The position numbers and the translations under genes were made by a program. Positions 23,062 to 34,985 of a DNA stretch of 64,000 nt are shown here, piece after piece (positions within the stretch are counted from its first letter, which is position 1; the number at the start of each line of letters is the position of its first letter). Origin of the DNA: Tragulus kanchil (taxonomy: Eukaryota > Chordata > Mammalia > Artiodactyla > Tragulidae); contig JAIOJX010000025.1 in NCBI GenBank assembly GCA_022376925.1, forward strand, positions 143,241,301 through 143,305,300. The letters are read 5' to 3'. Under the pieces are notes generated by a model. It did not search any database and was not told the DNA's origin. It saw nothing but the letters and a program-made list of their open reading frames with translations.

Positions 23062-23390
23062 GGGCTTCCCTGGTGGTCCAGTGGGTAAGGACACCACCTT
23101 GCAGTGCAAGGGGTACCGGTTTGATCCCTGGCCTGGGAAGATCCCACGTGCCGCGGAGCAGCTGGACCGATGTGTCCAATTACCGAGCCAGAGTTCTGGG
23201 GCGCATGCTCCCAGAGCCGGTGCTCTGCGACAACAGAGGCCACCACGATGGGAGGCCCACACGGACCAAAGAACAAAGATGGATGAAAATAGACAAATGA
23301 AAGACCAATAGAAGTAGCCCACCTGCTCCCCACCCTCCCCACCCTCCCAAAATAAATAAATAAATAAATCTTTGGGAAACAAAAAAAAAA
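23062..23390 (+). mobile_element. CHR-like SINE, duplicate of 21971-22299
   Basis: Second copy through duplication H, with the same flanking repeats at 23051-23061 and 23391-23401. No difference was seen. Confidence 0.92.
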
Positions 23391-23784
23391 GAAGCTATAC
23401 AATAACTTCTATAACAGTTGGTCCAAACAGAACTTGGTTAGTAGCTGATAGTTTGCCTAAGTTGGTTAGTAGCTGATAGTTTTCCTATCTATGTATCAAT
23501 CCCAACTTAAGACCAACCAAAGATAGCTTCCAAGTTAAGACCCACCAGAGAAATTAAAATATATACCATTAACCCATCACACAGGATGCCCATTTCTAGT
23601 TAGCGTGCCTCTAGCTTCCTATCATACCAATAGCTTCTAATCAATGTGTAGCTAGAATCTTTCTCTTTTTCATTGTAAAGTATTCTACTCCTCTACCTTT
23701 CAGTGTCAATCAAAACACAAGTGATGGTGGCTGACTCCTTTATTATATATAAAACTCTGAACAAATGGACTTTGCTTGTTCTCA

Positions 23785-23984
23785 CTTGGTGATGATTTAG
23801 TGTCCAACTCTTGTAACCCCATGGACTGTAGCCCACCAGGCTTCTCTGTCCATGGGATTTCCTTGGCAAGAATACTGGAGTGGGTTGCCATTTCCTACTC
23901 CAGAGGGTCTTTCCGATCCAGGGATTGAACCCAGGTCTCCTGATTTCAGGCAGATTCCTTATGAACTGAGCCACCAGAGAAGCC
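23785..23984 (-). mobile_element. Bov-tA SINE, duplicate of 22694-22893
   Basis: Same sequence 1091 bp downstream, part of duplication H. Confidence 0.9.
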
Positions 23985-24123
23985 TCTCATTTGGCTGGTC
24001 TTCATTTATTTCCAAATAAATTCCTGCCTAGTCTCTTCCACTACGTAGAAATTTCCAGTCAGTTTCTCTCTACAATTAGAGTTCTGTTCCAAAACTCAGA
24101 ACCTGTATTGTCACTGATCTGCA

Positions 24124-24592
24124 TTCTTTTCAGTGGGTACCTATTGCTTGGAAATTGAACTAAACTTTATCAGATCACATAAGTCCACAGTCTCAAATCT
24201 TACCATTTCCCCAAGTAAAATATTTTACTGATCTCATAATACACTGAACATTTTCATTTCTCTAATGGTTTCATTTCCTTTAATGAGTTTGTCTACTTTA
24301 TCCATCTGTTTAACTCTTTTATTTTCCTTTGAGACTGGGTTAGCCTTTTCCTTAAAGAATTTATGTTACCAAGCTTTGAGTTTTTCTCATCTATGCTCCA
24401 ACAATATCCTGAGGTTATTTCTACTTTGCATTTTTAAGATCAAACTTTTGTATATATATGCTTTTATCTACCTCCTGTTAAACTCTGAATTTCAAGTGTG
24501 AAATTGATTTAGTTTTAATCAATTTTCTATCCATGGAAATTAGACCCATTCTTGAAGCATAGTAGACTCTCAACAAATAATATTGACTATTT
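24124..24592 (+). mobile_element. L2 LINE 3' region, diverged
   Basis: Begins like the L2 phrase CAGTGGCTCCCATTGCC (here CAGTGGGTACCTATTGCTTG). It continues through a pyrimidine-rich middle and ends AAGCATAGTAGACTCTCAACAAATA, matching the L2 end CACATAGTAGGTGCTCAATAAATA. It is old and frameless. Bases 24600-24720 beyond it are very AT-rich. Confidence 0.6.
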
Positions 24593-24793
24593 TATTTCTG
24601 GGCTTAACTTGCTACTCATATAAATTGTTTACTAACTTGCTATAAAATAATATATGTAATTATATTTTAATAATGTTATTATTAAATAATAATTATTTTA
24701 TACCCAGTGAACATAAAGCATTAATATTACTTTTCAGTATAAAAATACTTAGAGTTTTTGATCATTGTCAGTAATCGTATACCTCTTACCTGA

Positions 24794-25124
24794 TGGACTT
24801 CCTGGTAGCTCAGCTGGTAAAGAATCTGCCTGCAATGCAGGAGACCCTTGTTTGATTCCAAAATCAGGAAGATTCCCTGGAAAAGGGATAGGCTACTCAC
24901 TTTAGTATTCTTGTGCTTCCCTGCTGGCTTAGATGGTAAAGAATCCACCTGCAATGCAGGAGACCTGAGTTCAGTCACTGGGTTGGAAAGATCCCTTGGA
25001 AGAGGGCATGGCAACCCACCCCAGTATTCTTGCTTGGAGAATTCCATGAACAGAGGAGCCCGGTGAACTTCAGTCCATGGCTCGCAAACAGTCAGACACA
25101 ACTGAGTGATTAACGCTTTCACGT
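24794..25124 (+). mobile_element. Bov-tA with two tandem tRNA heads
   Basis: The first head starts at 24794 (GGTAGCTCAGCTGGTAAAGA, CTGCAATGCAGGAGACCC) and runs with a partial Bov-A start to ACTTTAGTATTCTTG at about 24913. A second complete head starts at 24914 (TGCTTCCCTGCTGGCTTAGA) and continues into a full Bov-A body (GGGCATGGCAACCCACCCC, CAGTCAGACACAACTGAGTG). It is either a dimeric source element or one SINE inserted at the homologous point of another. Confidence 0.88.
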
Positions 25125-25492
25125 ACTTATCCTGATAGCCAGCATCAAAAAGACCTAGCAGAAATAATGCAGTAAATATGTTCTATAAAGTTTGTTGATC
25201 ATTGAGCTTATTTCAAGTACTCTGCCCATTCACTCAGGACCATCCCTTTCGAGACTCTCAGACACTGAGCATAATAGTTTATGTGGTTTTGATGCCTGGG
25301 GTGGACTAGATGATTTCCTAGTAGGATTGGGCCTTCTTATTTTTCTACCTCTATACAGTTATACCAATCTACCACATAACCTCATTTTGTAATTTCTCCC
25401 ACCACTTGGAAATTGAATGCAGCACCTATCACAGGCCATGAGCTCTGGCTTCCTGACGAGCTAAAGAAAGATTATGCTGTATGTTCTAAGTC

Positions 25493-25699
25493 ACCACAAT
25501 CCTGTTCAGCTCTTTGCGACTCTATGGACCGTAGCCTGCCAGAGTTCTCTGTTCAAGGGAGTCTGCGGGCAAGAGTACTGGAGTGGATTGCCATTCCCTT
25601 TTCCAGGGGATCTTCCTGGTCCAGGTATTGAACACACATCTCTTCCATCTTCTGCACTGGCAGGTGGATTCTTTACCACTAGTGCCATCTGGAAAGCCC
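25493..25699 (-). mobile_element. Bov-tA SINE
   Basis: Antisense element: TTTGCGACTCTATGGACC, AGAGTACTGGAGTGGATTGCC, and head complement TGGCAGGTGGATTCTTTACC ending AAAGCCC. Somewhat diverged. Confidence 0.9.
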
Positions 25700-27114
25700 T
25701 GGATATTAGAAGCAAATTGGAATTTTTTTTCCCCATGGGGAAACATTGACCATTGAAAAAGAAGTCCAGAGAGATTTGTGCAAATGCATTTGCCCTTTTC
25801 CCTATCTCCGGTTCCATGCTGAGGAGATATGTCCTGTGTTACAGAGTGGGTGCACCTGGTGAATAGTTACATCGCCTCACAATTACAGGTGAATGTGATC
25901 AAGTATCACCAGCATTGCTCCCCATCCTTTCCTATTTTGCCTTCCATTTACTTCATCTTTGTTACCCTGTGATTGTACTTCCTAAATCACAGACTAGCAG
26001 TAATCTTTGCCTCAGGTTTTGTTTCCTGAGGATCAAGGTCTAAAATAGGGTGGATATAAGTGTTAATTTGCAAGCAAAGCTTTTAATTTAAATGAGTGAA
26101 AAATATTGTGTAACCAATAGTCAAAGAAATCCACTCTTTGTCAACATGAAGCTTTTATCTTCTTTATATTGTTACATATAGTTCCAGTAGGATGCTAAAG
26201 TCAAACCCCAGGAATTTTTGCAGATAGCTGTTATTGAGGAATATATAACCTATATACACTTGTATATACAGGCTACATGCTAAAATAGTGGAGAATCTCA
26301 ATAGGTTATCTGCTGAGTAAAGCTAATAATGTATTTACAGTAAGAAATCAATTTTAGAGCACTCTTTTATTCCAGATGTATTCAGAATGTGTTCAAAGGA
26401 TGGAAACCGTAGTGATCCCTGATCCTGTGAGCTATGCTAGTGTCCCAGACAGGTCTGAGAATGTGAGCTATGTGCACGTCTCACTTCTTACTTACCCCTT
26501 TCTGTGTTAGTCCTTGAAAACCTCTGACTTAAAGGCTTTGAGCAAAAGCAGGAACAAAAGGTATAATCAAATACAGAAAAGCAGACATTTGCTGCAATTG
26601 ATGCCTGACAAAGCTGTAAACCGTTCGTGAACACTGGAGACATATGCTTGCCACAGTAGGAGTAAATAGGCCTGCTAGCTCTGAGCCCGTGAAGCCAAGG
26701 ATCCTGTGGAGTCTTTTGTAAGTGCTGTATAGAAAGGGAGGTGTTTGTTGTGTCCAAGTATGTATACTGGTTACTTTCTTTTTTAAAAAAAAAGATATAA
26801 AACCCATCATCTCTACAAGAGTGGCTGTTTATCAATATTGGCACTTTGGAGGCACCTTAATCGACTTGAAAATGACATTGAATTTGATGTCATGATATGC
26901 TTCAAAAGAGTTTCTCTGCACTCAGAGAAAGGTTGCAGTTCAGCAATACTAGCTTCATGGGACAGAAAGAAAGATTTTTAACTGAAGTGTTGGCATAGGG
27001 CTGTGTGTGGCTCGCTGAGCTCTCCCTGTTATTTGAGTGAGTGTACCAGACAAGAAAAGAAAGAAAGGGTCATTGCTAGGTGGTCATATGGACTTCAAAA
27101 TGAGCAATAAACTT
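25700..27114. other. Non-coding stretch without recognised repeats
   Basis: Unduplicated sequence. Short minus-strand frames at 26488-26844 show no family resemblance and no splice or promoter context. I see nothing that I can name here. Confidence 0.6.
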
Positions 27115-27999
27115 GAAGCATCTAAACACATTAATCCATCGGGTTCAGATCATTTTTTAAAAATGGAAAAATATTCTAAGAAAATGGACACCTTATACAA
27201 AATTAAGAATGGATATTCTAGTGAAATATTTAGATCTATAATAGTAATGTTTTTTGAAACATATTTTAAACAGCAATAGGAATATTAAAAATTATTTATG
27301 TATTTTTAATTTTTGATAGCATTCGAAATCTGAAGCCCTCTAGGTAGGTGAAAGAAAGTGATCACCTGCACAGCGGTTACTAAGGTGACTATTGATTATC
27401 TGTATACTCATTTGGAAGAGGACTGTTTGCCTAGTCTGTCCTAGGATACAGAATATTGATATGAAGCTCATGGTTACTTCTCAAATGCATGTGTTCACAG
27501 TGAATTGAGAGATTTAAAAAATTTGCTCCTCTTAGTCAAGAAACATAGGTACTCTGATCTGAACAACAACAACAACAAGAGACTCCAAAAATTAAACAAA
27601 AAACTTTGGCTACAAAAGAAAAAAATAATTTGTATGCGCACTTTTATGTAAAAGGCTTAAAGTTTTTGAGGGATGGAATAAAGTATATTTGATAAAACAT
27701 TATCTAAAATGATTAGCTTCTAGATGTTCCTCAAGTTTTGCTTTATATTGGATATTTTAAAATAAATTACACAGCATACATGATTCATCATAGCTATACT
27801 CCAGATTATGTTCCCATATTTATCCCTCTTATTCATGTACCCAATTCTTTAGTCAAATCACTGATCTCCAAATCACATACCATTTTATTTATCTTTGCCT
27901 TTGTTTATGGTTAGTTCATGTGTTGGTCCCTTTTCTGTTTTTCTTCCCTCATCAATTTTGTTTCCTTTTTCATCACAACTCCTACTTATTTTTAAAGGT

Positions 28000-28209
28000 G
28001 ATGTGTGCTAAGTCACTTCAGTCATGTCCAACTTTTTGGAACCCCATGGAGTATAGCCCTCTATACACCTCTGTCCATGGGATTATCCAGGAAAGTACAC
28101 TGAAGTGGGTTGCCATTCTCTTCTCCAGGGCATCTTCCTGACCCAGGGATTGAATCCACATCTCTTACATTTCCTGCATTGGCAGGCAGATTCTTTATCA
28201 CTAGTGCCA
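28000..28209 (-). mobile_element. Bov-tA SINE
   Basis: Antisense: GATGTGTGCTAAGTCACTTC, AACCCCATGGAGTATAGCCC, AGTGGGTTGCCATTCTCTTC, then the head complement TGCATTGGCAGGCAGATTCT, ending ACTAGTGCC. A copy lies at 29187-29396. Confidence 0.92.
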
Positions 28210-29186
28210 TTAAAGATTATACTTTCTCTATAACTTTCTGAGAATATTCCCTTTCACTTCCTTCTGCTAGGCAGAGACACTTTTTCCCACAAATATGTTC
28301 CGAAGCATCTAAACACATTAATCCATCGGGTTCAGATCATTTTTTAAAAATGGAAAAATATTCTAAGAAAATGGACACCTTATACAAAATTAAGAATGGA
28401 TATTCTAGTGAAATATTTAGATCTATAATAGTAATGTTTTTTGAAACATATTTTAAACAGCAATAGGAATATTAAAAATTATTTATGTATTTTTAATTTT
28501 TGATAGCATTCGAAATCTGAAGCCCTCTAGGTAGGTGAAAGAAAGTGATCACCTGCACAGCGGTTACTAAGGTGACTATTGATTATCTGTATACTCATTT
28601 GGAAGAGGACTGTTTGCCTAGTCTGTCCTAGGATACAGAATATTGATATGAAGCTCATGGTTACTTCTCAAATGCATGTGTTCACAGTGAATTGAGAGAT
28701 TTAAAAAATTTGCTCCTCTTAGTCAAGAAACATAGGTACTCTGATCTGAACAACAACAACAACAAGAGACTCCAAAAATTAAACAAAAAACTTTGGCTAC
28801 AAAAGAAAAAAATAATTTGTATGCGCACTTTTATGTAAAAGGCTTAAAGTTTTTGAGGGATGGAATAAAGTATATTTGATAAAACATTATCTAAAATGAT
28901 TAGCTTCTAGATGTTCCTCAAGTTTTGCTTTATATTGGATATTTTAAAATAAATTACACAGCATACATGATTCATCATAGCTATACTCCAGATTATGTTC
29001 CCATATTTATCCCTCTTATTCATGTACCCAATTCTTTAGTCAAATCACTGATCTCCAAATCACATACCATTTTATTTATCTTTGCCTTTGTTTATGGTTA
29101 GTTCATGTGTTGGTCCCTTTTCTGTTTTTCTTCCCTCATCAATTTTGTTTCCTTTTTCATCACAACTCCTACTTATTTTTAAAGGT

Positions 29187-29396
29187 GATGTGTGCTAAGT
29201 CACTTCAGTCATGTCCAACTTTTTGGAACCCCATGGAGTATAGCCCTCTATACACCTCTGTCCATGGGATTATCCAGGAAAGTACACTGAAGTGGGTTGC
29301 CATTCTCTTCTCCAGGGCATCTTCCTGACCCAGGGATTGAATCCACATCTCTTACATTTCCTGCATTGGCAGGCAGATTCTTTATCACTAGTGCCA
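29187..29396 (-). mobile_element. Bov-tA SINE, duplicate of 28000-28209
   Basis: Same sequence 1187 bp downstream through duplication I. Confidence 0.92.
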
Positions 29397-29488
29397 TTAA
29401 AGATTATACTTTCTCTATAACTTTCTGAGAATATTCCCTTTCACTTCCTTCTGCTAGGCAGAGACACTTTTTCCCACAAATATGTTCC

Positions 29489-29796
29489 ATTTTAATTTTA
29501 ATTGTGTGTTTTTTAGCCCTTATAATCTTATATTGTTGTTACTTACTACTACTTTATATTTCCTGAGTTCTTTGTAGAGGAAAAAAAATCTTGGTCTTTT
29601 ATGTATATTTCTGCCCATACTTACAGGGTAACACATGGTTACAGTGCAATAAATATTGTTGGATTGATGAAAATAAATGTTTTATTGCGTGTCTCTTTAG
29701 TGTATATTTTCTAATATGGTTAGCTCATGTTTCAAAATAGCTTCTTATAAATGATTCCGTGTATGAGAAGGTTTTTAGTTTTCACATAAATGATTG
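29489..29796. other. Short unduplicated stretch with a MIR/L2-like end
   Basis: GTGCAATAAATATTGTTGGATTGATGA-type sequence near 29645 resembles the shared 3' end of MIR and L2. Nothing else was recognised. Confidence 0.4.
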
Positions 29797-30080
29797 CTTA
29801 ATTGAACATACAATTCTAGAGTTATAATTTCCTTCAAAATTTTGGATATGACAACATCTTTGTCTGATAACCAAGAATAAATTAGAGGCCAAGCATTACT
29901 CTTGTCACTATCAACCAATATCCTTTTCTTTTTCAAATTGTCACTTTTCAGCCCAAAGTTTAGTTTCTGTCATTCACTTGGCCACATTTTGCTCTGATGT
30001 GCCTGTTTGTCCATTGATTCGTTGATCATTTCTGTGACTTTCTCATTAAATCATTCTAGTCATGTTCCGCAACCATTTTT

Positions 30081-30306
30081 GTTGTTGTTGTCATTCAGTC
30101 GCTCATTCATGTCTGACTCTTTGTGATCCCATGGACTGCAGTATGCCAGGCTTCCATGTCCTTCACTGTCTCCTGGAGTTTGCTCAGACTCAAATCCATT
30201 GGGTAGGTAATGCCATCCAACCATCTCATCCTCTGCTGCTCCCTTTTCCTGCTCTCGATTTTTCCCAGCATCAGGGCCTTTTTCAGTGAGTTTACTGTTC
30301 ACATCA
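30081..30306 (-). mobile_element. BovB / Bov-A2 3' end
   Basis: Antisense. It starts with the (GTT)n tract typical of the BovB 3' end, then CATGTCTGACTCTTTGTGA, CATGGACTGCAGTATGCCAGG, GGAGTTTGCTCAGACTCA and CAGCATCAGGGCC. It is strongly 5' truncated. A copy lies at 31147-31372. Confidence 0.92.
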
Positions 30307-30515
30307 TAGTCTTTTTTAAACAAATCACCAAGTTTTACTTAACATGTATCTATCTCTACTTGTTAAAAATGTAGTGAATGCCCAGTAAAAGTAACGTGAT
30401 TTTTGAAGGCTAAAGACTACATGTAAGTTCTCTTACTCAATAACAATTCAGTGTTCAGCATATAATTGCCCTCAAAACAAAATTCTCCAATAAATCAAAT
30501 GATTGAACAGTACTC

Positions 30516-30572
30516 TGTAAGTCACTCAACTTCAGTATTACCATTTTCCTTAACTCTAAAATAGTACTACAT
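30516..30572 (+). mobile_element. MIR fragment
   Basis: TAAGTCACTCAACTTCAGTA followed by CTTAACTCTAAAATAGTACT resembles the MIR segment AAGTCACTTAACCTCTCTG...CTGTAAAATGG. A copy lies at 31583-31639. Confidence 0.5.
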
Positions 30573-31146
30573 GCAAAATTTTTCTAATTTTTCACACCGT
30601 GCATCCCTGTAATAAAGTACACTAGGTTATTCTGAATAATTATGTATTGTTAAATTATGCAGAAGCACATTCAGTTATCAACAAACTATTTTTTTAAATT
30701 GAATGGTATATTGGTCAAAATCCTTGTCTGATTTCTAGGTTTGAAAAGGTTTAATTAATTATTGCTTTGCTAGCTTGAGAGAGTACTCTTCCCCGTGCTC
30801 ATTACCTGCTTTGCTGGCATCCTGAACAGTTAAAAAGGGGAAAATTTCCAAAAAGTTTTTTTCTTAATTGAACATACAATTCTAGAGTTATAATTTCCTT
30901 CAAAATTTTGGATATGACAACATCTTTGTCTGATAACCAAGAATAAATTAGAGGCCAAGCATTACTCTTGTCACTATCAACCAATATCCTTTTCTTTTTC
31001 AAATTGTCACTTTTCAGCCCAAAGTTTAGTTTCTGTCATTCACTTGGCCACATTTTGCTCTGATGTGCCTGTTTGTCCATTGATTCGTTGATCATTTCTG
31101 TGACTTTCTCATTAAATCATTCTAGTCATGTTCCGCAACCATTTTT

Positions 31147-31372
31147 GTTGTTGTTGTCATTCAGTCGCTCATTCATGTCTGACTCTTTGTGATCCCATGG
31201 ACTGCAGTATGCCAGGCTTCCATGTCCTTCACTGTCTCCTGGAGTTTGCTCAGACTCAAATCCATTGGGTAGGTAATGCCATCCAACCATCTCATCCTCT
31301 GCTGCTCCCTTTTCCTGCTCTCGATTTTTCCCAGCATCAGGGCCTTTTTCAGTGAGTTTACTGTTCACATCA
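31147..31372 (-). mobile_element. BovB 3' end, duplicate of 30081-30306
   Basis: Same sequence 1066 bp downstream through duplication J. Confidence 0.92.
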
Positions 31373-32269
31373 TAGTCTTTTTTAAACAAATCACCAAGTT
31401 TTACTTAACATGTATCTATCTCTACTTGTTAAAAATGTAGTGAATGCCCAGTAAAAGTAACGTGATTTTTGAAGGCTAAAGACTACATGTAAGTTCTCTT
31501 ACTCAATAACAATTCAGTGTTCAGCATATAATTGCCCCTCAAAACAAAATTCTCCAATAAATCAAATGATTGAACAGTACTCTGTAAGTCACTCAACTTC
31601 AGTATTACCATTTTCCTTAACTCTAAAATAGTACTACATGCAAAATTTTTCTAATTTTTCACACCGTGCATCCCTGTAATAAAGTACACTAGGTTATTCT
31701 GAATAATTATGTATTGTTAAATTATGCAGAAGCACATTCAGTTATCAACAAACTATTTTTTTAAATTGAATGGTATATTGGTCAAAATCCTTGTCTGATT
31801 TCTAGGTTTGAAAAGGTTTAATTAATTATTGCTTTGCTAGCTTGAGAGAGTACTCTTCCCCGTGCTCATTACCTGCTTTGCTGGCATCCTGAACAGTTAA
31901 AGAAATTTTCCAGTGGGAAAATGGCTTTCATAATGGTCATATGGTAAAAAGGACTCTGAACATATTTTAATTTCAAATTTACTACTTAACTGTATGATAA
32001 GTTAATCTCATTTTTCTTATTGTAAAATAATGCACTTCTTCATAAATGGTTGTTGTTAGAATTTAATGTTAAAATATAAGTAAAAAATTGGCATGGTAGT
32101 CAACCCTAAACATGACTTTATTTGGAAGAAAGTAAAATTTTTATAATTAACTTAATTTTTTACATAAGCCACTGTTAACTGGAGAATTAGATAAGAAAAG
32201 TTAACAGAAAAATAGAAAGTGTTTCTGTTTGCCTTTTTTTTTTTTTTCAGATGGTATATTTTAGAGCAC

Positions 32270-32612
32270 GTTTTTTCTTAAGTATAATTGCTTTACAATG
32301 CTGTTTGTTTCTTCTGTGCAACAAAGTGAACCAACTACATATATAACTACATTCCCTCCATTCCACCCACCCCTCCCCAGCTTCACCCATGTAGGTTGTC
32401 CCAGACGACCCAGCTGAGTTCCCTGTATTGTAAAGCAGCCTCCCAGCAGCTCTTTTACACAGGGTAGTACATGCATGTCAATCCTCCTCTCCCAGTTTGC
32501 CCCACCCTCCTCCTTCCCCCTGTGTCCACAAGTCCCTTCTTTACTTCTGCATCTCTGTTCTTGCCCTGCAAATAGGTTCATTAGTATATTTTCTAGAGAT
32601 TTCATAGAAAAC
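32270..32612 (-). mobile_element. Ruminant L1 3'-UTR, antisense
   Basis: The plus strand reads AAGTATAATTGCTTTACAATG, GTGCAACAAAGTGAACCAAC, CCCTGTATTGTAAAGCAGCC, GTGTCCACAAGTCCCTTC and GCATCTCTGTTCTTGCCCTG, all landmarks of the ruminant L1 3' untranslated region. The element is 5' truncated. A copy lies at 33422-33764. Confidence 0.88.
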
Positions 32613-33421
32613 AAGTCATTTTATCTCTACTTGTTGAGTCTTTTGTGGGAGACTTAACACGTATTATTAGAACCATAGTTTTTCATGAGCTCAAAAAGAA
32701 GACTGAATAACTGTAAAGTTGGTGAAATCTAATTTTATTTGTCTGTTTTGCTAAATAAACTGCCCCCCTTTCCTTTGCCATCCTCCTCCATACTTAGGGG
32801 CGTTGCCAGTGATTTGACAATTTGTTCGTATTAAAGTACACTAGGTTATTCTGAATAATTATGTATTGTTAAATTATGCAGAAGCACATTCAGTTATCAA
32901 CAAACTATTTTTTTAAATTGAATGGTATATTGGTCAAAATCCTTGTCTGATTTCTAGGTTTGAAAAGGTTTAATTAATTATTGCTTTGCTAGCTTGAGAG
33001 AGTACTCTTCCCCGTGCTCATTACCTGCTTTGCTGGCATCCTGAACAGTTAAAGAAATTTTCCAGTGGGAAAATGGCTTTCATAATGGTCATATGGTAAA
33101 AAGGACTCTGAACATATTTTAATTTCAAATTTACTACTTAACTGTATGATAAGTTAATCTCATTTTTCTTATTGTAAAATAATGCACTTCTTCATAAATG
33201 GTTGTTGTTAGAATTTAATGTTAAAATATAAGTAAAAAATTGGCATGGTAGTCAACCCTAAACATGACTTTATTTGGAAGAAAGTAAAATTTTTATAATT
33301 AACTTAATTTTTTACATAAGCCACTGTTAACTGGAGAATTAGATAAGAAAAGTTAACAGAAAAATAGAAAGTGTTTCTGTTTGCCTTTTTTTTTTTTTTC
33401 AGATGGTATATTTTAGAGCAC

Positions 33422-33764
33422 GTTTTTACTGAAGTATAATTGCTTTACAATGCTGTTTGTTTCTTCTGTGCAACAAAGTGAACCAACTACATATATAACT
33501 ACATTCCCTCCATTCCACCCACCCCTCCCCAGCTTCACCCATGTAGGTTGTCCCAGACGACCCAGCTGAGTTCCCTGTATTGTAAAGCAGCCTCCCAGCA
33601 GCTCTTTTACACAGGGTAGTACATGCATGTCAATCCTCCTCTCCCAGTTTGCCCCACCCTCCTCCTTCCCCCTGTGTCCACAAGTCCCTTCTTTACTTCT
33701 GCATCTCTGTTCTTGCCCTGCAAATAGGTTCATTAGTATATTTTCTAGAGATTTCATAGAAAAC
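33422..33764 (-). mobile_element. L1 3'-UTR, duplicate of 32270-32612
   Basis: Same sequence through duplication K. The ORF-like stretches in both copies are chance frames. Confidence 0.88.
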
Positions 33765-33989
33765 AAGTCATTTTATCTCTACTTGTTGAGTCTTTTGTGG
33801 GAGACTTAACACGTATTATTAGAACCATAGTTTTTTTCATGAGCTCAAAAAAAGAAGACTGAATAACTGTAAAGTTGGTGAAATCTAATTTTATTTGTCT
33901 GTTTTGCTAAATAAACTGCCCCCCTTTCCTTTGCCATCCTCCTCCATACTTAGGGGCGTTGCCAGTGATTTGACAATTTGTTCGTATTA

Positions 33990-34627
33990 GAGAGAATAAT
34001 GTCTAATCAAAACTTGATTTCATGCCTGATTTGATTACAGGGTACTGATTAAACCAATGCTAGCAAATTCTGTTTAATTCAGTGATTAGGAGGGGGTGAT
34101 TTTCCACACATCTTTCAGAGACCAATCACTGTAGGTAAAACTCCCAGTCCTTTATGATGGGAAGGCCTGAATCAGGCTTTAAATAATGTATTCAGCCTTT
34201 TAAATGTAAATTTATTAACAGGCTTTTAGTTTTTCCTGAGAAACTGGGAATTTAGGTCCCTGAGTAAATGAAAGCAAAGTGATCTCCTTGTCTCTTGGGT
34301 TTAATGACATTTATTACTTCAGAGCCTTGACAAGTCCCATTATTACATTTCACTTTTTTGAGAAGTGGCTGTTTGCTAAGCCTAGTACCTGACATAGCAT
34401 TAGATATCTTGCCCAGTAGGTTTACAAGTTAATTTATTAAAGGAAATCATTTTCATTAGAACACTAGCCTCATGTGTTACTACTAGCACTAAAATAAATC
34501 ATTTTATTCTGTCCATTATGGTAAGTGATACATCTGATACATTTACTAAGTTAAAGTGTTGCTTCAAATTTTCATGTTCAATTATTCTTGTCACCACTCA
34601 CTATGCTGATGGCTCTTTCAGGAAGGA
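33990..34627. other. Non-coding stretch without recognised repeats
   Basis: Unduplicated AT-rich sequence between duplication K and an L2. Nothing was recognised. Confidence 0.6.
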
Positions 34628-34985
34628 TTGCCTATAAGGATAAATTTCAAATTTGTTTCTTTGTATTGATGTTCCTCCACAGTTTGGTCACAGCCTCCTT
34701 TTCCAACTTTTACCCCTACTATCCTGCACCCAAATCTTCCACAACAAGCCTACTGCCCTATTTATGTATGAAGCTCTGCTTGGAACACGGTACCTGCCCA
34801 ATACTTCTTCCTTTATAGAGAAGCCTTCATCTCTTCTTTGTTTAGACAAATTCTATGCTTCTTCTGTGATCACATCCAACTCACATCTTTTATGAAGTGT
34901 GTCCCTTACTGGAACTTATAATTTAGTTTTATGTTTTGTAAGGATACATACTACTCTGTCATAGTTTTTTCTATCCACTCAAAAT
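34628..34985 (+). mobile_element. L2 LINE 3' region, diverged
   Basis: AAGGATAAATTTCAAATTTG, then CACAGTTTGGTCACAGCCTCC, then the clause GAAGCTCTGCTTGGAACACGG, then CTTTATAGAGAAGCCTTCAT follow the order of the L2 3' region. Duplication L repeats it from 35870. Its open plus-strand frames are short and resemble L2 untranslated sequence, not a protein family. Confidence 0.65.

Larger units (their letters stand above)
21930..24115. repeat. Direct duplication H, period 1091 bp
   Basis: Bases 21930-23024 recur at 23022-24115, with the copies overlapping by a 3-base microhomology (ACT). A one-base change near the left end (AGCACTATC versus AGCATTTC) is the only difference seen. The unit contains a complete CHR-like SINE with both target-site duplications and an antisense Bov-tA. 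Confidence 0.94.
27115..29488. repeat. Direct duplication I, period 1187 bp, no spacer
   Basis: Bases 27115-28301 are followed directly by 28302-29488 with a constant offset of 1187 and no difference noticed. The unit carries a short (AAC)n run near 27562 and one antisense Bov-tA. Confidence 0.96.
29797..31901. repeat. Direct duplication J, period about 1066 bp
   Basis: Bases 29797-30834 recur at 30863-31901. One C is gained in the second copy (TTGCCCTC versus TTGCCCCTC). The 28-bp seam 30835-30862 is a homopolymer-rich string that fits neither flank. The unit contains a BovB 3' end and a MIR fragment. Its left part (29797-30000) may be antisense L1M/HAL1 (AATTCTAGAGTTATAATTTCC, TTCAAAATTTTGGATATG), but that is uncertain. 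Confidence 0.94.
31679..33989. repeat. Direct duplication K, period 1152-1156 bp
   Basis: Bases from about 31679 to 32832 recur at 32833-33989 without spacer. Differences: CTTAAGTATAATTG versus ACTGAAGTATAATTG near 32278, and extra T and A bases in runs near 33828 and 33849. The left 220 bp are also in duplication J, giving three copies (30613, 31680, 32833). Confidence 0.95.

Noticed and set aside
27115..29488. Segmental duplication or satellite array
   Set aside because: Each unit has exactly two copies, neighbouring units are unrelated, and lengths cluster near 1.1 kb. This does not fit satellites, and it fits unmerged overlaps better than segmental duplication.
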